A DNA stretch of 64,000 nt from JABDMH01 sp965223105 (GCA_965223105.1 OZ244987.1:6448001-6512000); one strand, 5' to 3'. Counted from the stretch's first letter, positions 34,771 through 44,922 are shown. Notes: a model not told the origin generated them from the letters alone. Translations and numbers: made by a program.

Positions 34771-35195
34771 ATGAAGTACTTATTACTGATTCCCGTCATA
34801 ACTTTCTGGTTTACGGCAAATTCACAAAACCTCAACAAAGTACAAGAAAAAACAGCAGTTGAAAGCGTTCTCCGTGATTATATTGAGGGTTGGTATAAAG
34901 GTGATACTGTACGCATGGACCGTTCTCTGCACGATGATCTTGTAAAGAGAATCCCGGTTAAGGATATCTCTGACATTGATGTAAAGTTGCGAATGGTACC
35001 AAAATCAAGAATGGTTGAATTGACTGCCAAAGGGGGTGGGAAACACCAGATGCAGAATATCAAATCTTTGTTGATGACATCGAAAAGGATATAGCCACAG
35101 CAAGGTTATTATCACGCGAGTACCTTGATTATCAACATTTGGTGAAAACTGATGAAGGATGGCAGATTGTCAATATTCTATTTCATTATCGCTGA
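34771..35195 (+). pseudogene. Exported NTF2/lumazine-binding-like protein, frameshifted
   Basis: ATG 34771 (MKYLLLIPVITFWFTANSQN) gives a signal peptide. The body EKTAVESVLRDYIEGWYKGD and MVPKSRMVELTAKGGG matches the Lumazine_bd_2 type of SnoaL/NTF2 folds. A missing G at about 35040 (GGTGGGAAAC for GGTGGGGAAAC) breaks the frame; beyond it EYQIFVDDIEKDIATARLLS, then EYLDYQHLVKTDEGWQIVNI ends at 35195. About 141 residues when repaired. Confidence 0.78.
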
Positions 35196-35289
35196 TTGTT
35201 AGTTCTATTGTATTTAGCAGTTGTGGTTTTAATATAATAATACATCAGGCGAATAATACGGAAAATATTCACTTCTTAGAGAGCGTGTT

Positions 35290-35380
35290 TGAATGCCAGC
35301 GAGGCTGACCCACGACAAATTCGCTGTAAGCCAACACACTTGGCGAATTTGCTGGCACAGCGTATAGCCAGCCGTTGGGA
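35290..35380 (+). other. attC-like cassette recombination site 13 (partly degraded)
   Basis: ACAAATTCGC and GCGAATTTGC pair, and GGCTG pairs with CAGCC; the right core GTTGGGA (35374-35380) partners GCCCAAC at 38362-38368 over six bases. The left core is not clear. Confidence 0.6.
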
Positions 35381-35525
35381 ACCATTCCCAGGTTTTCAAA
35401 GTCCGTTACCGAACGTCCGGTAACGACCCAAAGCAGCCCGTGGGAGTATTTATTTATAGCATGTTTCTGGTATTTTTTGGTAATTTGAAGTATACGTTCG
35501 TAACATCAAAGATTGATGCACCCAT

Positions 35526-38201
35526 ATGGGAAAGCCGGGAGATAAAGTAGCGATTATGTTCACTGATGTGGTAGGATACACTGCCATGATGGGTGAAGAT
35601 GAGGCCCGGACCATTGAAGTAGTCAACCAGCTGCGTACCATCCAGAAGATCATTATAAAAAGCCATTCCGGGGTAGTAGTCAAAGAACTGGGTGATGGTG
35701 TGCTGGCTTATTTTCCTGATGGCATGGCCTCGATACAAAGCGCTATTGAGATACAACAGAAAGTTTCCAGTGCATTCGAGGCCAAAGTAAGGATCGGGAT
35801 TCACAAGGCACCGGTGGTTTTCAGTAAAGGGGACATATTTGGTGACGGCGTAAATATAGCTTCGCGTATTGAACCTTTAGCAGACCCAGGTGGGATCTTT
35901 GTTTCGGAATCTTTTGCTGAAGATTTGGATAGAAATGAAGGGATAGACCTGAAATTAATGGGGCCCGCAAAGCTCAAGAATGTTGCTAAACCGGTGGTGG
36001 TCTATGCGGTGCAGACTCCCGATCTGCCAGAAGCATCGATCAAAAGATTCAATGAGCTAGTACATCCTAAGAAGAAGTTTGCAGTGGCTCCTACGCTGGC
36101 AGTCTTTCTCATCATTATTGTTTCAGCAGTCCTTATTATCAATAATTTTAATCGCAAGAGACAGGTGGCTGAAGCTGAAGGTACGCTGAATGTAATCGAA
36201 TCATTGATAGAGGAAAACTACTGGGATTACAGTGAACCCTACTATTTGGGCAAAGAAGTGGAAAAAGTGATTCCTGACAATGAAAAACTTCAGGAATATA
36301 TTAGCAGGTCTTCGGTGCGCATCGGGATTACCAGTAATCCCTCGGGAGCAAATGTGTTTGTCAAATCATACCATACCCCTGATGCCGAATGGCAGCAGAT
36401 CGGAATTACTCCTTTGGATTCAGTAGAACTACCAATAACAGCCTTGCGCTGGAAATTGGAAAAGGAAGGGTTTTCTCCGGCGCATGCGGCAGCACTGACC
36501 GTTCAATTTGGCGATTTAAGCACACGATCCCCGCTACTGGTTGGACAGGATTTTCACAGAGATCTTCAGCCTGCAGACCCAAAAACTGCGAATATGGTCA
36601 TGATCCCTGGTGGGATCATGCGATCTGGGGAGGTTCCTGACTTTTATATCGATCGATACGAAGTAACCAACCAGCAATATGCTGATTTTATCAACCAGGG
36701 AGGTTATAGCAACTCAATGTACTGGTCAGCGTTGATAAATACCATGTCGGATCCTGAGCGGTGGAAAGATGTGGTAGCTACTTTCACTGATAGCAACGGA
36801 AATCCGGGACCTTCCACCTGGAGAAATGGCACCTACCCTGAGGGATTTGGAAATCACCCGGTTTCCGGAATCAGTTGGTACGAAGCAGCAGCGTATGCCA
36901 GTTTTGTCAAAAAAGAACTTCCCACCAATGATCACTGGGCATTGGCAGGAGGATTTAATACCATGATTGTTACAGCCTATCAACTGGGAGGAAATGCGAT
37001 TTTTGCCCCATTTAGCAATTTTCATAACCAACACCCGGTAGAAGTGGGAAGTATGATGGGGATCACTCCCTTTGGTGCCCATGATATGGGCGGCAATGTA
37101 CGTGAATGGTGCTGGAACGAAACCAAACTGGGGAGAATTATTCGTGGAGGTGCATGGAATGACAACCCTTATATGTTTAAGGTTCCCAGCCAGAACGATC
37201 CACTGGATCGATCTGCATATAATGGATTTCGGTGTGCGCTTTATCTATCCAAAGACAGCATTCCGGAATTGGTATTTGACCGAATAGAGGCAATCAGGAA
37301 CAGAAACGTTAAACCCCTTCCGGAACCCATCGTTGAGGAGGAATTTGCCCGTTATAAGGATTTCTATGGATATGATGATGTTGATCTTGCGGCCATCATT
37401 GAGTCCAGTAAACCAAATGAAGATGGGTGGACACTGGAAACCATATCACTTAGGACTGCATATGATAATGAACGCTTTAAAGCCTATCTTTTTTTGCCAT
37501 CGAATGCTGAACCTCCTTACCAAACAATAATTTACGCGGGTGGTGGTGGGGTATATCAACAGAACAATAGCGATGATATTGAGAACTATTATGAGTTTCC
37601 GGCTTTTTTGAGCTTTTATCTGAAAAACGGAAGAGCGGTATTATTTCCTATAGCGAAAGGAATGTTCGAACGAAGGAGTGAAAATTTACGTCAAATCCGG
37701 GCTAATCGACGTAGTAGAATGTTTTCCGATTTTATTATCAAGGTAATAAAAGATTACAGAAGGTCTCTGGATTACCTGGAAACCCGTAATGATATTGACC
37801 TGAATCGAATAGCCTTTTACGGGCTCAGTGGAGGGCCATCTCTGGGCTTTATACTTGGTGCGATTGATTCAAGGGTCAAACTAAATATCTTTTATGCCGG
37901 TGGACTGCGGACTGGATCCATGAGGCCCGAGATAAATCCAGCTTATTTTCTACGGAGGGTTACCATACCCACACTGATGATCAATGGGAGATATGACTCT
38001 GCGTGGAGGATTGACTACGAGATTAAAAACATGTTCGAACTTCTGGGCACACCTGCCGAAGATAAAAAGCTGGTCTTATTTGACAGCGACCACCTGGCTC
38101 CCAAGAAAGATCTGGTTAAAGAAGCGTTGTCCTTTTTAGATGAATATTTTGGGCCGGTCGAACTTAACCACCCTCCAACACTATTAGGATCTTTAAGATA
38201 A
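35526..38201 (+). CDS. Class III nucleotide cyclase - PEGA - SUMF-like - alpha/beta-hydrolase fusion protein
   Basis: 891 residues. 1-165: class III cyclase with metal Asp in MFTDVVGYTAMMG, Asp in KELGDGVLAYF and GDGVNIASRIE. About 187-207: one membrane span. About 255-330: PEGA-like domain (ITSNPSGANVFVKSY). About 345-565: SUMF/FGE-sulfatase fold (VMIPGG, YEVTNQQYADFINQGG, MGGNVREW, RGGAWNDNP, GFRCA). About 610-880: alpha/beta hydrolase with nucleophile Ser in YGLSGGPSLG, acid Asp in NGRYDSAW and His in SDHLAP. The SUMF part lacks the RGGS-x-x-C cysteine of true FGE, so I do not expect formylglycine formation. Known relatives carry a Ser/Thr kinase in place of the cyclase. It would make cAMP inside and act on a ligand or ester outside. 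Confidence 0.85.
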   Translation: MGKPGDKVAIMFTDVVGYTAMMGEDEARTIEVVNQLRTIQKIIIKSHSGVVVKELGDGVLAYFPDGMASIQSAIEIQQKVSSAFEAKVRIGIHKAPVVFSKGDIFGDGVNIASRIEPLADPGGIFVSESFAEDLDRNEGIDLKLMGPAKLKNVAKPVVVYAVQTPDLPEASIKRFNELVHPKKKFAVAPTLAVFLIIIVSAVLIINNFNRKRQVAEAEGTLNVIESLIEENYWDYSEPYYLGKEVEKVIPDNEKLQEYISRSSVRIGITSNPSGANVFVKSYHTPDAEWQQIGITPLDSVELPITALRWKLEKEGFSPAHAAALTVQFGDLSTRSPLLVGQDFHRDLQPADPKTANMVMIPGGIMRSGEVPDFYIDRYEVTNQQYADFINQGGYSNSMYWSALINTMSDPERWKDVVATFTDSNGNPGPSTWRNGTYPEGFGNHPVSGISWYEAAAYASFVKKELPTNDHWALAGGFNTMIVTAYQLGGNAIFAPFSNFHNQHPVEVGSMMGITPFGAHDMGGNVREWCWNETKLGRIIRGGAWNDNPYMFKVPSQNDPLDRSAYNGFRCALYLSKDSIPELVFDRIEAIRNRNVKPLPEPIVEEEFARYKDFYGYDDVDLAAIIESSKPNEDGWTLETISLRTAYDNERFKAYLFLPSNAEPPYQTIIYAGGGGVYQQNNSDDIENYYEFPAFLSFYLKNGRAVLFPIAKGMFERRSENLRQIRANRRSRMFSDFIIKVIKDYRRSLDYLETRNDIDLNRIAFYGLSGGPSLGFILGAIDSRVKLNIFYAGGLRTGSMRPEINPAYFLRRVTIPTLMINGRYDSAWRIDYEIKNMFELLGTPAEDKKLVLFDSDHLAPKKDLVKEALSFLDEYFGPVELNHPPTLLGSLR

Positions 38202-38361
38202 TCTCTGCTTGGGAAATCAACTTCTGCTTTTAGGAACTACTTGCCGGTCAGATCACAGGGCCCAACCTACCTTAGCATTGATTATTTCTTATTGGACATT
38301 GGACATTCTGACCGGCCACTTGTCAAATTATTGGGGATTCATCATATCGCCCAGTATGCAG

Positions 38362-38442
38362 CCCAACAACGGCTACACGCCATGCCTTATTTTCTGTACT
38401 TCTAGATTGGCACAGGTGCATAGCCTGAACGGTTAGCGTTCA
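38362..38442 (+). other. attC-like cassette recombination site 14
   Basis: GCCCAAC (38362-38368) and GTTAGCGTTC (38433-38442). Arms GGCTACACGCCATGCC and GGCACAGGTGCATAGCC are complementary with bulges. The right core pairs with GAACCGCTAAC at 40017 with one extra base. Confidence 0.82.
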
Positions 38443-38466
38443 ATAACTTAAAATAGAATTCTCGCT

Positions 38467-39988
38467 ATGGCTAAGTATATGATTTTTGTAACCCTGTTCT
38501 CATTCCTGGTACTTTCAATTCCAGCCCAGGACCTCAAACCAATTGATTTGTATGAAGACTATGAGCCAATCTGGTTAAGTGATGGAAATAAATTATTCTT
38601 TAGCTCAAGTAACCATCCAACACAGAATATCTTCACCTATGATCTTCAGACTTCAGAAGTTGAACAGTTAACCTATTCAAGGACAGGATATGGAAACGGT
38701 TTTCCAAGCCCATCACCCGATGGCAAATACATCATTTATGTATCCGAGGAAGATGGGAACAGGGATATCTATATGATAAGGATTGATGGCTCTAACCCAA
38801 GAAGATTAACTTTCGACACTGCGTGGGACGGAGAGCGAGTCGGATGGGCCAACGATAATAGGTCATTCATCTTTCATAGCAATCGAGATGGAAATACCGA
38901 ATTATATCAGTACCATCTTGAAACAGGAAATATTAGACGATTGACCCATAATAGTTCTTTCTGATAGATGGGCCAGTTACAGTCCTGATGGAAACTATAT
39001 CGTATTTGAATCAAATAGGGAAGGCAATGCAGAAATATTCTTGATGAGTTTGGTCGATTCTACACTTACACGATTAACCAACCACTGGGCCGATGATGGT
39101 GGCCCATCCTGGCATCCCAGTGGTCATGAGGTTTACTTTTATAGTAAAAGAGATGATATAAATTATGAAATCTATTCTGTAAATATATCCACCAAATCGA
39201 TCCAAAGAATTACCAATTCACACAACTGGGATTTGGATGCCAATTTTTCACCAGATGGAGAAAAAATGGCCTGGCATTCAAGTAGAAATGGTCATTATGG
39301 TATTGTCATCACAAATAGAGATGGTTCACAACGGCGAAGACTTACTAATCAAACTCAAAGTGATTTTTATTATATGGCCAGAGATGTAGGTTGGAAATCA
39401 GCCATAAATGCTCTTCATGAAATGAAATTGAAATCTCCTGAAAGCCAATTTTACCCTGATGAAGAACTTGTGGATTTAATGCACTTTTTGATTTTCGCTG
39501 AAAGACCGGATGAGGCCAGACAGGTTGCCCAATTTCTGAAAGAAAATGCTTTCTATAAAGGTTATACCTATACAAGAGTGGCAGAAATACTTGTACAGCT
39601 TGGGCAGGAAGCACCTCCTACTCAGAGTCAGTTTTTCGATTTGCTTGCAAATGAACAATTTGACCAAGCCATGATTTCTTATGAAGAAAGCAAGCGATTT
39701 GATCCTAATTGGATTCTTTTCGAGGAGTGGGAACAGTTTATATTATTGCAAATTGCCGATAATTACTATTTCCAAATTAATCAATTTGAAAATGCCGTTA
39801 CTCTTTATAAAATTGTATTAGAGTATTATCCCAACTCATATATGGCATATCATGATATGGGAAATTGTTATATAGAATTGGGAAATATTGAGCAAGGACT
39901 AAAATTTCATAAGAAAGCCGCTGAACTAAATCCAAATGGATGGTATGGGAATGATTCAAAGCAAATTATTGAAAAATTCAAAAAATAA
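38467..39988 (+). pseudogene. Exported PD40/TolB-type beta-propeller with TPR tail, frameshifted
   Basis: Signal peptide, then repeated blades (LWLSDGNKLFFSSSNHP type; PSPDGKYIIYVSEEDGNRDI, NDNRSFIFHSNRDGNTELYQ) to 38960; after one surplus T (TTCTTTCTG) the frame continues ASYSPDGNYIVFESNREGNA and further blades, then a helical region with TPR repeats (YPNSYMAYHDMGNCYIELGN). About 505 residues when repaired. Probably a periplasmic or surface protein-protein interaction factor; partner unknown. Only gene of its cassette. Confidence 0.82.
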
Positions 39989-40130
39989 TCCCTCTCTATT
40001 TTATTAGACAATGAATGAACCGCTAACCGAGTAGAGTGAGGTAGCCAGAAAATGACTACCTAAGCGCTACTGACGATTCTGTCAGCACGAAGTGAATTGC
40101 CGTGCTTTGGTGTGAGATAGACCCAGCTGA

Positions 40131-42008
40131 CAAAAAGGTCGAGTAGACCAGGGGAATTTCACCCCTAGCCTCTCACAGAACCGTACGTGACAGTCTCCCA
40201 TCATACGGCTCTTCATTGTATTGTCATGGAGTACACCCAAATTGCCAGTGAACAAAAAGATTTGGTTCGGCCTTCGCACGTCTTCGCAGATATTTATATG
40301 CTGCTCTAATGCTCTGTCTAAACCGCTTTTTCCGTCGCACTAACCATTTAAGTAATCGGTAATTAAGCCAGTTCCATACTTTCCTGACTGATTGACGATC
40401 TAGTTTGGCAAAGTAGTTCGTCCATCCGCGCAAGCGCGCATTCAAGCTTGAAGAAATCTCTTCTAAACCTGTTTGCGGCCCGTGTGCAGATAGTATGCTC
40501 GTTATCCTATCCCTGATGCGTTTCTGTGCCTTTTGACTCATCCCCCAATCAAAACCCGTGAAACTACACGACTTAGCACTATTCCATTTCCTTCTTGGTT
40601 TAAAGTCGAAGCCCAGAAATGTGAATTTATTCACCTTCGCTCCTCGCTGCCTTCTACTACTGTTAGCACAATACACGATGCAAGTCTTTCCCAAATTCAA
40701 ATCTAATCCGCATTCTTCAAGTCTTGATCGTATCTTATCCAGTAGCAGTTGCGCTTCCGATTCGGTGCGGCAGTGCACAATGATGTCATCGGCATACCTC
40801 TCGAATGCAGTGCCAGCTTGATGAATCTCCATCCACTTGTCAAACACATAGTGGAGAAATAAATTGGATAGTAACGGACTTATCACTCCGCCTTGTGGCG
40901 TTCCTTGTCCCTGTATTTCCATGTGACCATCTTTGTGCATTACTCCGGCTTCTAACCACCGTTTGATGTACATAACAATCCATTTCTCAGGAAAATGCCG
41001 CTTCACTGCCTTTAATAATAGGTCTTGGCGTATGTTATCAAAGTAACCTTTGATATCCATATCTATCACCCAACCATATCGCCAACAATTATTACGACAT
41101 TGTCTCAAGGCTTGGTGTGCATTTCGATCCGGTCGATAGCCGTACGAATGCTCACTGAAAATCGCCTCTAGTCTCGGCTCACAGTAGTCTTTTACTACCG
41201 TTTGGGCAATGCGATCTAGTACCGTCGGAATTCCCAACGGCCTATAATTTCCCTCTCCCTTCGGAATCAGAGCTCGCTTTACCGGTGGTGGAAAATAACT
41301 ACCTGAACTCAGCCTGTTCCACAGCTTGTACAGTAGGTCCTTATAGTCTGACTTCAGTTTTCCTATAGTCATCCCATCGATCCCTGCACTACCTGCATTA
41401 CCTACTACTCGCAAATACCCATCGTAAACCTGACGCCTACTGATGGGTACTGACTTCCCTTTGTTCATGTTTAATCCTCCCATTTCTTTGGTTGTTAAAC
41501 TTTCACAAAATTTACAATGCCAGTCCCTTCGCTCCATGTCCATTACAGACACTTCAGTACTAATACGAACTGGTCCGCAGCCCTTCGCCCTTTGATACGC
41601 TCGACCTCTTCCATAGGAATTGTGTCTTCTCTCTTAACATGGCAACTAGGGCCTTCTCCTGTTCCGCCTAGCAGCAGCTTTTATTGAAGTCTCGCCATCT
41701 CTATACCGGTCACCCCGTGGCCAGCTAGGAAGGTTTTCCGCCACGATTTATCCCAAAGAGCGCTTAGATTCTTTGGTTTTGATGACAACTCACCGGTTTC
41801 GGCACCTCATCAATGGTTCACTTTCGTTCGACTCTTCAATAACCACCTGACTTCTCTTTCGAAGCCTTTTCTCTATCGCTCAATACCTCAAATGTTTCCA
41901 CTGAAGCACCATAGAGTGGTTTGAAGGCTGCTCCTTCATAGCCGCCTCCGGAGGGCCACACCTCCATCTGCTAGACAGTTCGCTTCCTTTGAAAGCTTCA
42001 GGACACAC
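40131..42008 (-). mobile_element. Group II intron B with intact reverse transcriptase
   Basis: Minus strand from GTGTGTCC (42008) to about 40131. A textbook domain V is present: GAGCCGTATGATGGGAGACT and then GTCACGTACGGTTC, followed by a domain VI hairpin (CTAGGGGTGAAATTCCCCTGG) and an end in CTACTCGACC. Different RT class from intron A. Its 3' junction lies in the RT tail of intron A, its 5' junction next to IS66 sequence, so the flanks have been rearranged since insertion. 41469-42008 is intron RNA without genes. Confidence 0.85.
40224..41468 (-). CDS. ltrA: Group II intron B reverse transcriptase/maturase
   Basis: About 414 residues from ATG 41468, chosen because GGGAGG lies 7 bp upstream and MNKGKSVPISRRQVYDGYLR is the usual start; the frame extends 28 codons further. 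RT motifs: GSAGIDGMTIG, LGIPTVLDRIAQTVVKDY, HSYGYRPDRNAHQAL, GTPQGGVISPLLSNLFL and active site RYADDIIVH. Maturase domain X includes LNARLRGWTNYFAKL. No HNH endonuclease. The gene has no internal break and could be active. Confidence 0.92.
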   Translation of the reverse strand: MNKGKSVPISRRQVYDGYLRVVGNAGSAGIDGMTIGKLKSDYKDLLYKLWNRLSSGSYFPPPVKRALIPKGEGNYRPLGIPTVLDRIAQTVVKDYCEPRLEAIFSEHSYGYRPDRNAHQALRQCRNNCWRYGWVIDMDIKGYFDNIRQDLLLKAVKRHFPEKWIVMYIKRWLEAGVMHKDGHMEIQGQGTPQGGVISPLLSNLFLHYVFDKWMEIHQAGTAFERYADDIIVHCRTESEAQLLLDKIRSRLEECGLDLNLGKTCIVYCANSSRRQRGAKVNKFTFLGFDFKPRRKWNSAKSCSFTGFDWGMSQKAQKRIRDRITSILSAHGPQTGLEEISSSLNARLRGWTNYFAKLDRQSVRKVWNWLNYRLLKWLVRRKKRFRQSIRAAYKYLRRRAKAEPNLFVHWQFGCTP

Positions 42009-42140
42009 TAAGCGTCCGGCAGTCAGCATATATATAATTATAGAAAATGAGCCTCTTTCTGCTCTATTATGATGAGAACTTGTAGCCGATGGTGGGCAGT
42101 AATTCTGATAGTTTGGATACCATATGTTCGCTAATCTTCA

Positions 42141-42673
42141 TTAATACATTGGCGAGCCATTTGCGAGGATTAAGTCCATTGAGCTGGCACATCGAGAACA
42201 TAGTGTAGTAAATGGCAGCCATGCGTGCTCCATTATGCGATCCAGCAAACAGGCAGTTTTTTCGTCTCTCATTTGTCGCTCCAGCAAGTAAATTCTTTGG
42301 ATCTGCTCGAGTACATAGCTGGATCGCTCTTTGTCATAGTCTTTTGCAGCATCAAACTTTCGTCGAGCGTGTACTAGACAATTTAGAAAGGATACACCTT
42401 CCTCTTTTTCCATAGCTTCATAACTTACATTTCCATCTGTATGCAGATATCCCGTGAAAGCTTTGAGTCCTTTGAGTATGTTGACTTTTTCTTTGGTTTT
42501 GATATAGTCGAATGCTGCAATTCCCATTTCCGGGGCCACTTTGATCAACATTTGTCCTTTGAGGGCTGCTCCAGGATGGTCTCGGCTCAATACTGGTATA
42601 CTGGACTCATCCGTCATCAGATAATCAGCCGATAATACTTTTTTGTGGGCTACTTCATATAAAGGCTCCAGCA
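42141..42673 (-). pseudogene. IS66-family transposase fragment
   Basis: Minus frame reads LLEPLYEVAHKKVLSADYLM, TDESSIPVL, GLKAFTGYLHTDGNVSYEAM and FLNCLVHARRKFDAAKDYDK, i.e. the middle of an IS66 transposase, then jumps (near 42240) to a C-terminal piece (FTTLCSRCASSMDLILANGS). Both ends and part of the catalytic core are missing. Not the same IS66 as at 21755. Confidence 0.8.
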
Positions 42674-42821
42674 GACGAATCCCGCATCGTAAGGACTTCC
42701 ACCCTACAAGTCTTCTTCATTCTGTGTACTTTTAACAGAATGATTTAGTAGCCTTTCAAGGCACACACAAGCGATGACCTCAAACAGTAATAAATAATCA
42801 TTTTGCAATTTGAATAACTAG

Positions 42822-44897
42822 ATGAAAAGAGAGACCAAACTGAAACTCATCAGATTTGCAGTGCTTATCTTTTTAGTTGCACTTCTTGGTGCTAGCGTCT
42901 TTATTATCTATACCCCAGGAATCCACAGGGAACCAGATCCTGGTCCGGACTTTGCCCATGAAGGACTTGATGATATAAAATATTGGAAGTACGATAAAAT
43001 CCGGAAGTATATACCCTTGCAAGATGGCACCCAACTGGCTGCAACTGTCCTGATCCCCAAACAGTCCGGTACCAAAAAATTTCCGGTAATTCTCGAATAT
43101 CTACCTTATGCAGGTAGTAGAGTAGTGCCGGAGATGTCATGGTGGGACAAGATTGTGTCCAAGTACTCCACAGGAAGATGGGGTCCCGATACCGAAAGGA
43201 CAAGTGCTATGAGACTTAACGCATTTATTACCAACGGATACGCAGTGGCCTTTGTCGATATGCGTGGTACTGGGTCTTCTACAGGCAATAGTGGACCATT
43301 TGATCCCAAGCACGTTGATGATGCTGAAGAAGTTTTGGATTGGATAGCTGAGCAAGCTTGGTCTAATCAAAAGATAGGCATGAGGGGTGGTTCATACCTA
43401 GGGTGGTCACAGTTCGCCGCGGCAAGTACAAAATCACCTTATCTAAAATGTATCTCTCCCGAAGTGATCTTTTTTAATGCTTACGATGAGGCACTTCGCC
43501 AGGGAGGTATATTAACACAGAGAATGCTATCGGAGTATGATGCCCATTTCACATCTTATTTCAGTAATGTTTGGAGCCCCGAACATGGTTATTTGCCATC
43601 TGAACCGGTAATAGATGAAGATGGTGATGGCAAGCTGTATGATGAGATACCCATTATCGAAAAGAATGACCCTGCTCCCTACACTGGACAGTTACGCTAT
43701 GCCGATGGGAACGAGCGAGAATACCATCACTATGCCAAGCTGACCTTGGAACATGCTAAAAATTTAGTCAATGCAGACATAATTAACCAAATCGAGTATG
43801 TAGACGATCCCTTAATCTATTATGCCGATACCATTGGCCATGCAGATGCCAGCGTGGAAACTATGATCCTTCACCTGAAAGAAACTAAAATACCGGTGCT
43901 GCTCATTGGAGGATTCTTTGATATATACTCTCGGGGTATCATTCATAGCTTTGCCAGCCTTCAAAATACCAATCCCACCTACCTTATTATGACTCCTCAG
44001 TTTCATTCGGGAATGACAATTGAATATTGGAAGTGGTTTAATTATACCTATCGCAGGCCAGATCAGCAGTTATCTATGCAATTGCAGTTTTTTGATAAAT
44101 ATTTAAAGGGGCACGACAATGGATTCGATGACAAACCTCCGGTCAGCATTTACACCGCATTCGAAGGCTGGAATTTCTACTATTCCTGGCCCCCAAAATT
44201 GGCAACATCGGTCAAATTTAGCCTGGGACAGGGTCATTCATTATCGAATGAAGTTCAAAAAGATTCAACCTATACCTATCAGGTTGACTTCAGCCATAGT
44301 TCTTCTTACGGTGCTCAAGGGGCAAATCCCACCATGTTCCATTTGCGAATGGATTCCCTGATGATCAGGAATGAGCACGATAAAAAGTGTCTGGTGTTTG
44401 AGACGGATATTTTGGAGGAGAGTGTTACAGTCACCGGAAGCCCCATCATGAACCTGTATATTTCATCCAACCAGGCGAATGCCGATGTTTTTGTTTACCT
44501 AAGTGATGTGGATACCTCGGGCCAGGTAAATTATGTCAGCGAAGGTAAATTAAGGATCGGCTGGCATCGTCTGTTCGATAATGATGAAATGGTTAACGGG
44601 CTATACGATGTAGAACCTGAATTGCCCTGGCATTCCTATAAAAGAGCTAACTATGATCCAACACCGCTAGCCAATGACTCCATTGTGCATCTGACATTTG
44701 ACATAAAACCGCTTTCCTGGAAATTCCGGAAAGGTCATAAAATCAGGTTGTCTATAGCCGGTGCAGATTATGAAAACTTTGAATTTAATCCGGAGCTTTG
44801 CCCCGACAATACGTTGGAAAATTGCCAGCCGACAATTCTTAACATTCATACTGGAGAAAAGAACAATTCGCACTTAGAATTACCGATAATAAATTGA
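42822..44897 (+). CDS. CocE/NonD-family hydrolase (peptidase S15 type), membrane-anchored or exported
   Basis: 691 residues. N-terminal hydrophobic anchor (about 8-30). Alpha/beta-hydrolase core with VDMRGTGSSTG and nucleophile Ser in MRGGSYLGWSQFAAAS, later acid and His regions (GGFFDIYSRG, TPQFHSGM), and the C-terminal jelly-roll (about 500-690, PIMNLYISSNQANADVFVYL, LRIGWHRLF) of X-Pro dipeptidyl-peptidases and cocaine-esterase relatives. It cleaves acyl esters or X-Pro peptides. Cassette gene between intron copies 4 and 5; the attC sites on either side are damaged. Confidence 0.9.
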   Translation: MKRETKLKLIRFAVLIFLVALLGASVFIIYTPGIHREPDPGPDFAHEGLDDIKYWKYDKIRKYIPLQDGTQLAATVLIPKQSGTKKFPVILEYLPYAGSRVVPEMSWWDKIVSKYSTGRWGPDTERTSAMRLNAFITNGYAVAFVDMRGTGSSTGNSGPFDPKHVDDAEEVLDWIAEQAWSNQKIGMRGGSYLGWSQFAAASTKSPYLKCISPEVIFFNAYDEALRQGGILTQRMLSEYDAHFTSYFSNVWSPEHGYLPSEPVIDEDGDGKLYDEIPIIEKNDPAPYTGQLRYADGNEREYHHYAKLTLEHAKNLVNADIINQIEYVDDPLIYYADTIGHADASVETMILHLKETKIPVLLIGGFFDIYSRGIIHSFASLQNTNPTYLIMTPQFHSGMTIEYWKWFNYTYRRPDQQLSMQLQFFDKYLKGHDNGFDDKPPVSIYTAFEGWNFYYSWPPKLATSVKFSLGQGHSLSNEVQKDSTYTYQVDFSHSSSYGAQGANPTMFHLRMDSLMIRNEHDKKCLVFETDILEESVTVTGSPIMNLYISSNQANADVFVYLSDVDTSGQVNYVSEGKLRIGWHRLFDNDEMVNGLYDVEPELPWHSYKRANYDPTPLANDSIVHLTFDIKPLSWKFRKGHKIRLSIAGADYENFEFNPELCPDNTLENCQPTILNIHTGEKNNSHLELPIIN

Positions 44898-44922
44898 GCC
44901 GATTATTTAACAAAATTCAATC

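Larger units (their letters stand above)
40026..42766 (-). mobile_element. Group II intron A copy 4, interior replaced by an IS66 remnant and a second intron
   Basis: The 3' part 40026-40130 (domain VI, a shortened domain V region, and RT-tail codons FCQLGLSHTKARQF) and the 5' part 42674-42766 (to GTGTGCC) belong to family A. The flanks CCGCTA and ACAAGCGATGACC rejoin to CCGCTAACAAGCG, an attC core. Everything between is intron B and IS66 sequence. The 3' terminus reads CGGT rather than CGAY. Confidence 0.75.

Noticed and set aside
35526..38201. Formylglycine-generating enzyme to activate the nearby sulfatases
   Set aside because: The SUMF-like domain lacks the active-site cysteine after RGG and is one module of a membrane fusion protein.
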